Part shown: piece by piece, positions 43,441 to 52,400 of the stretch
How the letters are laid out: each line of letters begins with the position of its first letter
Numbering within the stretch: the first letter of the stretch is position 1
Source: Aggregatilineales bacterium
GTDB lineage: Bacteria; Chloroflexota; Anaerolineae; Aggregatilineales; Phototrophicaceae
Assembly: GCA_030834905.1 (NCBI GenBank)
Contig: JAUQWZ010000023.1
Coordinates: 81,832 to 145,831, forward strand
DNA: 64,000 bases
Direction: 5' to 3'
Made by a program: the position numbers and the translations under genes
Notes under the pieces: model-generated
Databases searched by the model: none
What the model saw: only the letters and a program-made list of their open reading frames with translations
What the model was told of the DNA's origin: nothing

Positions 43441-43705
43441 CGAAGCGCCGAATGCTGGTTTGCCCATTCAGTTCCGTTTGCATCTTGCATCCACTCTGTC
43501 ACCGTCTCCATCGTCGGAATTCTGAATTCACGCGCCTGTTCGCCATCTTCCAGATAGCCAAACTCCTCCATTTTGCGGGTGATCTCGCGGTTGATGATCC
43601 GTATCGAACGGTCAATTGCCACGCGCGGGTTGACGCCGTCAAAGACGACGCGAATCCAGATGTTGCTCAATTCGCGCTCCTGCATGTAACTGCCGGGCAG
43701 GCGTG
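43437..43705 (-). pseudogene. Remnant of an ABC solute-binding protein (C-terminal end only)
   Basis: The frame reads [20 protein letters not shown] and then [20 protein letters not shown] and [16 protein letters not shown], matching the C-terminal part of YtcQ-like solute-binding proteins. It has no N-terminus or signal peptide. The upstream end meets the glucoamylase-domain remnant on the opposite strand at about 43700. The ATG at 43685 is an internal methionine. Confidence 0.7.
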
Positions 43706-43904
43706 GGGCAAATACGGTTTCTTTGACTCCTACAACCTGGATGTCGATCCGGCGTGGTACAGCAGCGCGCTCTATGGAATCGACAAAGGCTGTTCGATGA
43801 TCATGATCGAGAACTACTTAAGCGGGCTGATCTGGCATACTTACACCAACAGTTCTTATATACAGGCTGCTCTGGAGGTTCTCGGCTTTCAGAAGCGGCA
43901 CTAA
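43701..43904 (+). pseudogene. Remnant of a glycoamylase-like (PF10091-type) protein
   Basis: The plus-strand frame reads [40 protein letters not shown] and IWHTYTNSSYIQAALEVLGF before a stop at 43904. This matches the C-terminal end of the glycoamylase-like domain found in secreted glucan-acting enzymes. Everything upstream of about residue GKYG is missing. It ends 20 bases before the GH35 start codon. The neighbouring start codons in this frame belong to antisense sequence of the transporter remnant. Confidence 0.7.
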
Positions 43905-43924
43905 TCAAAAAAGGACTTAATACG

Positions 43925-46255
43925 GTGGCGACTTTTTATGCAAAAGAGGGTCAGTTCTGGCTGAATGATCAGCCGTTATTCATTCAGGCGGGGGAGTTTC
44001 ATTACTTTCGCACGCCCGCCGATCAGTGGGCGCACCGGCTGGGGCTGCTGCAAGACGCCGGATTCAACACGGCAGCCGCTTATATCCCCTGGCTGTGGCA
44101 TCAACCGGAGCCGGGAATATCGGATGTGGACGGTGCAACCCATCGGATGCGCGATCTGGCGGGCTTTCTGGATTTAGCCGCCGAGATGGGCTTCTGGATC
44201 ATCGCCCGTCCCGGTCCTTATATCATGGCGGAAACCATCAACGAGGGCATCCCGCCCTGGGTGTTCAGCCAGCACCCGCAGGCGGCATTCGTCGGGCAGG
44301 ATGGCGCGGCGCAGAACGTCGCCAGCTATCTGCATCCCGATTTCCTGAAATGCGTTGACCAGTGGTATGAGGCGGTCTTTGCGGTGCTGTCACCGCGCCA
44401 GATCACGCGCGGCGGCAGAATCCTGATGATGCAGCTGGATAATGAGATGGGCATGATCCAGTGGGTGCGCAATCTGGTGGATACCAACCCGGATACGCTG
44501 GCGCGTTTCGCCGCTTACCTGAGCGAGACTTACGGCGAGCGCCTGTCGCGGCGCTACCCCGCCGACAACCTGACTGACTTTCTGCGCCAGCAGATTACCC
44601 AGCCCCAGCCGCCTCACGCTGCACCGATGTTGGAAGACTACCGCCGCTTCTATCGTACATACCTGCGCGAGTATGCGTCGTTCCTCTGGGAACGGGCAGC
44701 GGCATTCGGCATGGACGTGCCGCCGGTGGTCAACATTCACGGCTTCGGCAACGGCGGCAAAACGTTTCCGATTGGGCTGTCGCAGTTGGTCGATGTGATG
44801 GAGATGGACGGCATGATCAGCGCCACCAATGTCTATCCCCTGTTCATCGGCGAGGGCAACTTCCACCAACTGGTGATGGTGAATGAGATGACGAAAGCGC
44901 TGCAAAACCCGCAGCAGCCGCTGTTCTCGATTGAGTTCCAGTCTGGCGGCAATCAGGATTTTAGCGGTGTGCAGTCCTCGCTCTACGACTTGCACAGCCG
45001 TCTGTGCATCTCCTGCGGAATGCGCGCCATCAATCATTACTCGTTTTTCGCAGGCGAGAACGACCCGATCCTCAGCCCGGTCAAACGCCACGACTGGGGA
45101 CCGCCGGTGCGCAAGGACGGCACGCTGCGGCGGCATTATGCCCGCTACCCCAGGCTGTCCCGCGCGCTGGCAGCCTATGGCGACGATCTGGTGCGCTCGC
45201 AGCCCAGAACAGTGACCACGATTGGCTTTTTGCTCGATGGCTATATGACCGAAGTCAACAACGACTTCACCCGTCCCGCTGCCGACATTCTGATTCACCA
45301 GCGCGATGTAATCCTGTTCGACTTTCTGGCGCGCGGGCTGGCGCTGACGCACCGCCCGTTTGACGCCCTCGAGCTGACTCGCGCTCGTCTAGACGTAGGG
45401 CGGACCCCTGTCCTGTGGGTGATGATGGAGAAGCAGTGCGTTGCTTCGGTGCAGCAAAAGCTGGTTGAGTACGTCTATCGGGGCGGCAGATTGATCCTCG
45501 TCGGGCGCATGTGCGACGAGACTTTCGACCACACCCCCTGTACGGTGCTAAAAGACACTATCGGTATTCACAGCGCCAGCGGCGACGCGCCCTTCACGCC
45601 AGCGATCATTCAGGCGTTCGACCAGCGCGACGTTCCCGCCGCCTTTGTGGAAACCTACAGCGGCGCGTTCGATGCGGTATTTGCCACATCCGCCGACGGG
45701 CTGCCCGTTGGTTTCATCAAACAGATTGGCGGCGGGCAGGTGATGGTGTTCGGCGCGGCGCTGGCAGCCAACACGCTGGATGAGCTGGGCATCCTGCATC
45801 AGATGGCGAACCGCATGGACTGCCAGCCTCTGTTCCGCCTGAGCGATTGGACAGACGTTCGCCTGTCAGAGGGCGAAAACGGAAGTTTCCTGTTCGTCAA
45901 TAATTACCAGGACGACCCGATTGAAACCACAATAGCCGCTGCTGGCGTTCCGCTGCTGGGCGGCTATGCGCTGAGGCTTCCGGCGCGGCGCGGGCTTATC
46001 CTGCCGCTGGAATGGCGGCTTCAGCTGGGAATTGTGATTCACTATCTCACTGCCGAAATCACCGCCGTGATTGACGATGGAACGCGGCTGACGATTAGAA
46101 CCGATCCGCCAGAATTCCATGCCGAAGTCAGCCTGACTGGCTGGCGCTGTGACGACTCCCTCATCGTGGAGTGGATCGACAGCCAGCGGCTGGCACTGCA
46201 TGGAAAAGACGGCGTCATCGAACTTGCGCGGGACACGGCAGACATCAACCCGTAG
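43925..46255 (+). CDS. GH35-family beta-galactosidase-like enzyme
   Basis: A 776-residue protein with the GH35 barrel. IQAGEFHYFRTPADQWAHRL and FNTAAAYIPWLWHQPEPG lead to WIIARPGPYIMAETINEGIP. The acid/base is Glu174 in QLDNEMGMIQ and the nucleophile Glu337 in SIEFQSGGNQDF. C-terminal beta-domains follow, including a trimerisation-like segment. No signal peptide. The GTG start at 43925 has AAGGA upstream; a longer frame from 43754 runs through the glycoamylase-like remnant in the wrong frame and is rejected. It should remove terminal beta-galactose from imported fragments, alongside GH78. Confidence 0.9.
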   Translation: MATFYAKEGQFWLNDQPLFIQAGEFHYFRTPADQWAHRLGLLQDAGFNTAAAYIPWLWHQPEPGISDVDGATHRMRDLAGFLDLAAEMGFWIIARPGPYIMAETINEGIPPWVFSQHPQAAFVGQDGAAQNVASYLHPDFLKCVDQWYEAVFAVLSPRQITRGGRILMMQLDNEMGMIQWVRNLVDTNPDTLARFAAYLSETYGERLSRRYPADNLTDFLRQQITQPQPPHAAPMLEDYRRFYRTYLREYASFLWERAAAFGMDVPPVVNIHGFGNGGKTFPIGLSQLVDVMEMDGMISATNVYPLFIGEGNFHQLVMVNEMTKALQNPQQPLFSIEFQSGGNQDFSGVQSSLYDLHSRLCISCGMRAINHYSFFAGENDPILSPVKRHDWGPPVRKDGTLRRHYARYPRLSRALAAYGDDLVRSQPRTVTTIGFLLDGYMTEVNNDFTRPAADILIHQRDVILFDFLARGLALTHRPFDALELTRARLDVGRTPVLWVMMEKQCVASVQQKLVEYVYRGGRLILVGRMCDETFDHTPCTVLKDTIGIHSASGDAPFTPAIIQAFDQRDVPAAFVETYSGAFDAVFATSADGLPVGFIKQIGGGQVMVFGAALAANTLDELGILHQMANRMDCQPLFRLSDWTDVRLSEGENGSFLFVNNYQDDPIETTIAAAGVPLLGGYALRLPARRGLILPLEWRLQLGIVIHYLTAEITAVIDDGTRLTIRTDPPEFHAEVSLTGWRCDDSLIVEWIDSQRLALHGKDGVIELARDTADINP

Positions 46256-46290
46256 CGCGAAGGGTACAAACCAGAGGTTTTGTCTGTAAG

Positions 46291-46313
46291 TCCCTCTCCC
46301 TGAGGGAGAGGGA
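46291..46313. repeat. TCCCTCTCCCT palindrome repeat
   Basis: Two perfect 11-base arms (TCCCTCTCCCT and its complement) share a single central base, inside a CCCTCTCCC...AGGGTGAGGG block. The same repeat family is at 18562-18592. It lies between the convergent GH35 and trans-sulfuration genes and may also act as a terminator hairpin. Confidence 0.6.
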
Positions 46314-46358
46314 TTTAGGGTGAGGGCGTTTTGAGCGAGAACAAATGCCTGACAGCCT

Positions 46359-47480
46359 CTATGTTTCCAGCGCCTGCGCCAGATCGTCAATCAGATCATC
46401 GACGTGTTCCAGTCCAATCGAGGCGCGCAGCAGATTGGGCGGCGTGGGGCTGTCTGCCCCTTCGATTGAGGCGCGATGTTCGATCAGGCTCTCGACACCT
46501 CCGAGGCTGGTAGCGCGGGTGAAGATGTTGAGTCGTCCGGCAAACGCCAGCGCTTCCGCCTGCCCGCCTTTGACCTGGAAAGACAGCATCCCGCCGAAGC
46601 TGGACATTTGCGCCCCGGCGATCTCGTGTCCGGCATGGGTTGGCAGTCCGGGATAGTGGACGACTTCGACTCGCGGGTGTTCGTTGAGGTAAAAAGCGAT
46701 CTTTTCGGCGCTCGCCGACTGTTCGCGGACGCGAATCGGCAGCGTGGGCAGGCTGCGCAGCAGCAGCCAGCAGTCAAACGGCGAAGGAACGCTGCCGCCG
46801 AGCGTTTGAATCGTCCGCAGCCGTTCTTCCAGCCCGCCGCTGGTTTCGCGCAGGATGAGCGCTCCGCCCAGCACGTCGCTGTGTCCGCCAAGGTATTTGG
46901 TGGTCGAGTGCATGACAATATCGGCACCGAACTGGAGTGGACGCTGAAGGACAGGCGTTGCCCATGAGTTATCCACCAGGCAGAGCGCGCCCGCCTGATG
47001 CGCGATCTCAGCGACGGCGGCGATGTCCACAATCTTCAGGCTTGGATTAGACGGCGTTTCAAGCCACACCAACCGGGTGTTGGGCTTCAGCGCCCGCTTG
47101 ACGTTGGTCGGGTCGCGCATGTCGGCAGAGTCGTACTGCAACCCCCAGCGGGACATCACTTCCTGGGCGTAGTGGCGCACGCCGTGATAGAGGTCGTCGG
47201 AGAGGATGATGTGATCGTCAGTCGTCAGGGATTGCAGCACCGCTGCCGCTGCCGCCTGACCGGAGGCGAATGCCAGCGCTGCCTTGCCGCCCTCCAGCGC
47301 TGCCAGCGCCGTTTCAAGCGCCGAACGGTTCGGGTTGCCAAGCCGGGTGTAGATATCCTGACGAAAACTTCCGTCGTCGGCGCGTTCAAAGGTGGTGGAC
47401 AGGGTGATGGAAGGCGTGACAGCGCCGGTGCCGGGTTCGATTGGTCGTCCGGTATGAACGGTAAGGGTTTCGAATCGCAT
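46359..47480 (-). CDS. PLP-dependent trans-sulfuration enzyme (Cys/Met metabolism)
   Basis: A 373-residue fold-type I PLP enzyme of the cystathionine gamma-synthase/gamma-lyase family. FETLTVHTGRPIEPGTGAVT starts the family N-terminus. YTRLGNPNRSALETALAALE and ALAFASGQAAAAAVL bind the cofactor phosphate, DNSWATPVLQRPLQFGADIV holds the PLP-nitrogen Asp, and HSTTKYLGGHSDVLGG holds the Schiff-base Lys. Synthase, lyase or O-acetylhomoserine sulfhydrylase roles cannot be separated by eye. ATG 47480 with GGGA upstream is preferred to the GTG 9 bases earlier. Confidence 0.92.
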   Translation of the reverse strand: MRFETLTVHTGRPIEPGTGAVTPSITLSTTFERADDGSFRQDIYTRLGNPNRSALETALAALEGGKAALAFASGQAAAAAVLQSLTTDDHIILSDDLYHGVRHYAQEVMSRWGLQYDSADMRDPTNVKRALKPNTRLVWLETPSNPSLKIVDIAAVAEIAHQAGALCLVDNSWATPVLQRPLQFGADIVMHSTTKYLGGHSDVLGGALILRETSGGLEERLRTIQTLGGSVPSPFDCWLLLRSLPTLPIRVREQSASAEKIAFYLNEHPRVEVVHYPGLPTHAGHEIAGAQMSSFGGMLSFQVKGGQAEALAFAGRLNIFTRATSLGGVESLIEHRASIEGADSPTPPNLLRASIGLEHVDDLIDDLAQALET

Positions 47481-47695
47481 AGTTCCCACTTCGCTTTACA
47501 AGGGTTGAACACACAACCAGAGGATGCTGCCTATGTTATACCCCGCCCTCTGCCGAACGCAATCGAAACGCGGTACGCTGGACTGCCTTGCACCCGATGA
47601 CGGCGGCACAGGTTACAATGTAGCGGATAGCCTAAGCCAAGGCGCGTGATGCCGGTGGCTGGCAGCGCTGGCAGCGATAGCGAAAAGAGAAGCTG

Positions 47696-48970
47696 GTGAA
47701 CCAAATCGATCCCGCGCGGGGTATTCATGTCGCGATCAGTGCCAACGCCGTTGATGAACTGGTCGCCTACTGCCGCGAGCATTACGACGGCACGCTCGTC
47801 ACGATTGTGTCGGATACCAACACCTATGCCGCCCTCGGCAGGCGCGTTCACGACGCCATCAGCCGCGCGGGCTTCGAGACGATTAACCTTGTGCTGACCG
47901 GCGAAGAAATCACCGCCGGCGCGGAATACATCCTGAGAGTCCTGCTGGGATCGAGCACCGGCGACCAGTTGTTCCTCGCCGTTGGCAGCGGTACGGTGAC
48001 CGACATCACCCGCTACACTGCCTTTCGCACGCGCAATCCCTATATCGCGGTGCCAACCGCGCCGTCGGTGGACGGCTTCATCTCGGTCAGCGCGCCGTTA
48101 ATCGTCGGCGGTATGAAGGAAACCTTTCCGACCAGCGCCCCGGTCGCCGTCTTTGCTGATCTGCCGACGCTGGCAGCCGCCCCGCAGACGATGATCGCCG
48201 CCGGTGTTGGCGACATTCTGGGCAAATTCACGTCGCTGGCAGATTGGAATCTCAGCCATCTGCTTCACGATGAACCCTACTCGGCTGCTGTCGAAGCCCG
48301 CGTGCGGCGCGCGCTCGACGCCTGCGTGGCTGCCATAGACGCCATCGCCGCCCGGGGCGAGGATGGTATTCGCGCGCTGATGCACTCGCTGCTGGAGTCG
48401 GGCATCGGCATGTTGGAGTTTGGCGACTCGCGCCCCGCGTCCGGTGCCGAGCATCACTGCTCGCACTATTGGGAGATGAAGCTGCTGCGCGAGCACAAGC
48501 CCGCCCTGCTTCACGGCGCAAAAGTCGGGGTTGCGACGGCGCTGATCGCTCAGCGCTACGCTCGTTTACGCGCGCTCACCCGAGACGAACTGATCGACCT
48601 GCTCGAAGCGTCGGAACTGGAGCCGCGCGACCAGCAAATCGCCGAGATTGAGCGCGTCTATGGCACTGCCGCTGAAGATATCCAGCGGATTCAGACACCA
48701 TATCTCGACATGACACCACTGGAGTACATGGCGCTCAAACAGCGTATCCTCGATCAATGGACGCAGGTGCAGCCGATCCTCGAAACGGTGCCGCCGCCGG
48801 AAACCATTGTCGATATGCTCAACCGTCTCGGCGGCGCGTCCAGCGCCGAAGCGCTCGGTTTGGACGATGAAACGGTGGTCGAGGCGCAGCGTTACGGGCA
48901 TTACCTGCGCGACCGTTTCACCGTGATGAAGCTGACAAAAGCCATCGGGCTGCCACTGACAAGCGATTGA
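47696..48970 (+). CDS. Glycerol-1-phosphate dehydrogenase-like protein (AraM/EgsA type)
   Basis: A 424-residue iron/zinc-type dehydrogenase of the G1P dehydrogenase family. These reduce dihydroxyacetone phosphate to sn-glycerol 1-phosphate. An N-terminal Rossmann-like domain has TIVSDTNTYAALGRRV and LFLAVGSGTVTDITRYTAFR (GSGTxxD box), then PYIAVPTAPSVDGFIS. Metal ligands are likely the Asp of GVGDILGKFTSLADWNLSH and the His residues of ASGAEHHCSHYWEM and KPALLHGAKVGVAT. The start is GTG at 47696 with AGAGAAG upstream. In archaea this enzyme sets membrane lipid stereochemistry. In bacteria such as Bacillus the AraM role differs. No lipid synthase is seen nearby. Confidence 0.88.
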   Translation: MNQIDPARGIHVAISANAVDELVAYCREHYDGTLVTIVSDTNTYAALGRRVHDAISRAGFETINLVLTGEEITAGAEYILRVLLGSSTGDQLFLAVGSGTVTDITRYTAFRTRNPYIAVPTAPSVDGFISVSAPLIVGGMKETFPTSAPVAVFADLPTLAAAPQTMIAAGVGDILGKFTSLADWNLSHLLHDEPYSAAVEARVRRALDACVAAIDAIAARGEDGIRALMHSLLESGIGMLEFGDSRPASGAEHHCSHYWEMKLLREHKPALLHGAKVGVATALIAQRYARLRALTRDELIDLLEASELEPRDQQIAEIERVYGTAAEDIQRIQTPYLDMTPLEYMALKQRILDQWTQVQPILETVPPPETIVDMLNRLGGASSAEALGLDDETVVEAQRYGHYLRDRFTVMKLTKAIGLPLTSD

Positions 48971-49430
48971 TTGCGTCCAACCAGGCAAGTCAGAACCGCG
49001 CATAGCTCTACCCCCGACAGTAAAAGGCTGCGAGCACCGCAAAGGCTGGCAGCCACGTGAGCTGCCAATCGCAAATGTTACGGCGTTGTTAGAATTCATG
49101 AATAATTACTGAATTTACGCTCAATCACGCCGCCTTGTACGTTATACTTGAATCTAACGCTGCGCTGACCAGAAATTAATCCTGGTTAATGTAGCAATTT
49201 CGCCCGCATTTCATAAACATCAACTGCATCAGGTGAACTGCTGCCCTCGATTTAACGTGTCAGCGTTCGGGTGGCGAGAAAGACTTGAGAGGAGAGCCGC
49301 CATACTTTGATTTCAGTGGCAGCGCTAACGACAGCGAATGACAATCGGCGGAGTACAGCGACTGAAGTCTGTGCATCCACAGCCTCTTTTTAACAGAACG
49401 TGCCTTACACCCACTAGGAGATTTACCCCA
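48971..49430. other. Intergenic region upstream of the giant PKD gene
   Basis: 460 bases with an AT-rich middle part (about 49085-49240). GGCAGC and GCTGCC around 49050 can form a small hairpin. I recognise no riboswitch, tRNA or clear promoter, though the gene at 49431 must be transcribed from here. Confidence 0.4.
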
Positions 49431-52400
49431 ATGTTGCATCGCACCCACGCTTCGGCTAGAGGGTTCAATAACCTGGTTCTGGGATTTCTGATGGTTCTCA
49501 TTCTTGTTCTTGGCTCTGGAACTTTTGCCCAGGAACTGGAATCAGAAGCCACGCCAGAAGTAACCCTGACCGAAACGCCGACCAGTGAAGCCAGCCCATC
49601 GCTGCTTCCTACCCTCGAAGAAGCGGTACCGTCATCGACGCCAGTCTTCCCGGAAGTCACCAATTCACCCACTTCAGAACCGCCAGCAGAAGCGACGGAA
49701 GAAGTAATTTTACCCACAAGCGAAGCGACCGAAGCGGCACCGGTGACCGATGCCACAGCGGAAATTCAGATGACTGCTGAAGCAGAACCAACCGCAGCGT
49801 TGTCGGTCGTGAACCCGCTTGCCGTCCAGACCTACTGCCAGTTCGATATCGGCAATGGGGGCGACAACAACCCGTTGACTTACACGTTCTCGGCGACCAG
49901 CGCCAATATCGCGACCTGGGACTGGAACTTCGGCGACAGTACTACCGGCAGTGGGCAAACGGTTAATCACACCTACAGCGGTCCTGGCACCTACCCGATC
50001 ACGCTCGTCTGCACGCCCGCGACCGGCTTTGGCTCGCAAATGACTCTCACGGGCAGCGTGCAGATCAGCCTTCCGGCTCCGGTGGCATACTTCACGGTGA
50101 ACCAGGGGACGATCTTCGAGCAAATCGTCAATGGCGCAAACCCGCTGCACATCACCACGAGCAACCTGAGCACGCCCGCCGGGCTGGGCTATCTGTGGTC
50201 TGTGACGGGTTCGGGTGTGACCTGCGCCAGCCTGACGACTGAAAACCTGGACTGTACCATCACCGACTACGGCTCGTTCACCTTTGGACTCACCGCGACC
50301 AACAGCAGCGGCAGCAGCACCTTCAGCCAGACGATTGGCGTGAACGCGCCTGTGCCGCAGGCGGATTTTTCGCTGACCCCCAGCAGCGGCACCGCGCCGC
50401 TGACGGTGACCTTCGCGGGTATTATGGATGCCGCAAGCGGTCCGATCACGACATGGGAGTGGGATTTTGACGACGACGGTATGGTTGATGCCACCGGTCA
50501 GAATCCAGCCGCGTATACCTACACTACTGCCGGACTCTACGGCGCGACGCTCACTGTGACCGGTCCCGGCGGCATGATGGAGATCGCGCGCAGCGTCAAC
50601 GTGTTTGAGAGTGGAAACAGCGTTCAGGCTGCCTTCACAATGGAGCAGACCGGCGCGGGAGCGACTCCCGGTATGGTACAGGTGTGCTTTACCAACACCA
50701 GCACTGGTCCCATTCAGTCGTATGCCTGGGATTTTGGCGACGACGGCACAACCGACGAGGCTATCTCCGATCCATATTTCTGCCGGGATTTTCCGCCCGG
50801 TTTGCTGGAAGTGCGCCTGCGCGTGACCGGAGCAACACCGGATGTAACATCACAGGCTTTCCGCCAGTTGAGTCTGGTCGCCGCGCCGGTCGCGGCATTT
50901 ACCTATTCGCCCACCAGCGGGCTAAACCAGAGCACCCAGATCGACTTCGACAGCGGTACCAGTACCGGCATCATTACCAGCTATGCCTGGGATTTTGACG
51001 GTGATGGCATCACCGACAGCACCGCCGCCAACCCGCACGATATTCTGCTGGCAATCGGCTCCAACCGCGTCCGCCTCACGGTCACGGGACCCGGCGGTTC
51101 TTCCAGCGTCGAGCAGATTATTAATGTCGCCCGCCTGGAAATTACCTGCTCGATTAACGGCAATTTCGCGCCGCTTCCCGGCAGTAACAACCAAACCTAC
51201 ACCAGCACTATCGGGAATATCGTGGGACGGACAGTTACGTATGCCTGGGAAATTACCGGCGGCGCTGTGCCCGCGAGTGGGACTGGTGACAGCTTCCCGG
51301 TCACCTTACTGGCGGGAACCAACAGCTACCAGATCACGCTGACGGCATCGACGCCGGACGGCTCTCTGTGCAGTGATACGCGCACGATTACGACGACCTA
51401 TCCGCCGCTGGTCTGCAATATGAACAACCCGCTGCCGGGCACGCTGTATCCCAACGGGCAGAACTATACCTTTGGCGCGAACGTTTCCGGGCTGTCCGGG
51501 CGAACGATCACGTCATACCAGTGGTCTGTTGACGGTATCGCGTCAGGCACCGGCAGCTCGCTTCTCTGGACGAATCCGGCGCCGTCAACCGGGAACCACA
51601 CTATTCGTTACGTGGCAACCGCCAGCGATGGCAGCTCGTGCTTTGAAGAAGTGACGGCAGTCGTTACTGCCTATCCGACGCCCACCTGTACGGGAATATC
51701 TGGCGATGCCAACCCGATTCCGGTGAACGGCAGCGGCAGCCCGCGAGATCGATCCTACACCGCCAATGTTACGGGTCTTGCCGGTCGTACTGCCTCGTAC
51801 ACCTGGACAGTTCAGGGCGCGACATCAGCGACGAGTAGCAATCCCAGCAATGTGCGCTGGCCCCTGAGCTATGCCAGCAACCCCCCCGGCACCTCAACTA
51901 ATATTGGTGTGGCGATAGTGGTGCAGACGCCAGGAGAGCCAGACACCATCCTGAACTGCGCCAGGACGGTTAACGTGACGATTAACAAGCTCGTCTGCGC
52001 CGCCCCGACTGGTGACATTACGCCGGTGGTGGGTGAAACGAACACCTACAATTACAGCGTCAGCAATCTCTACGGGCGCACTCCCAGCCTCGACTGGGAA
52101 CTCCGGCAGGGGGCAAGCGTCGTCGCATCGGGCACGGGCAGCACGTTTAGCTATCAGTTCCTTCAGCCAGGGGAGGTCTACACGCTCTACTACGCGGCAT
52201 CGGTCGCTGCGCCGAACGCGGACAGCTGCAATGCCACCGCCACGCTGACGGTCACGAGAGCCGATCAGTCGTTTGCCTGTGACGTCTTCCCAACCAACGG
52301 CAACAACTTCACTCCAGCGGCGGCGGGCAGCTATAGCTATACCGTCGATATGGACAACGGCAACGCGCTTCAACTGCTGTATCGCTACGTACTCGTTGGT

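Noticed and set aside
49000..49100. Possible riboswitch upstream of the giant PKD gene
   Set aside because: Only a small GGCAGC/GCTGCC hairpin is seen; no conserved core of a known riboswitch class could be recognised.
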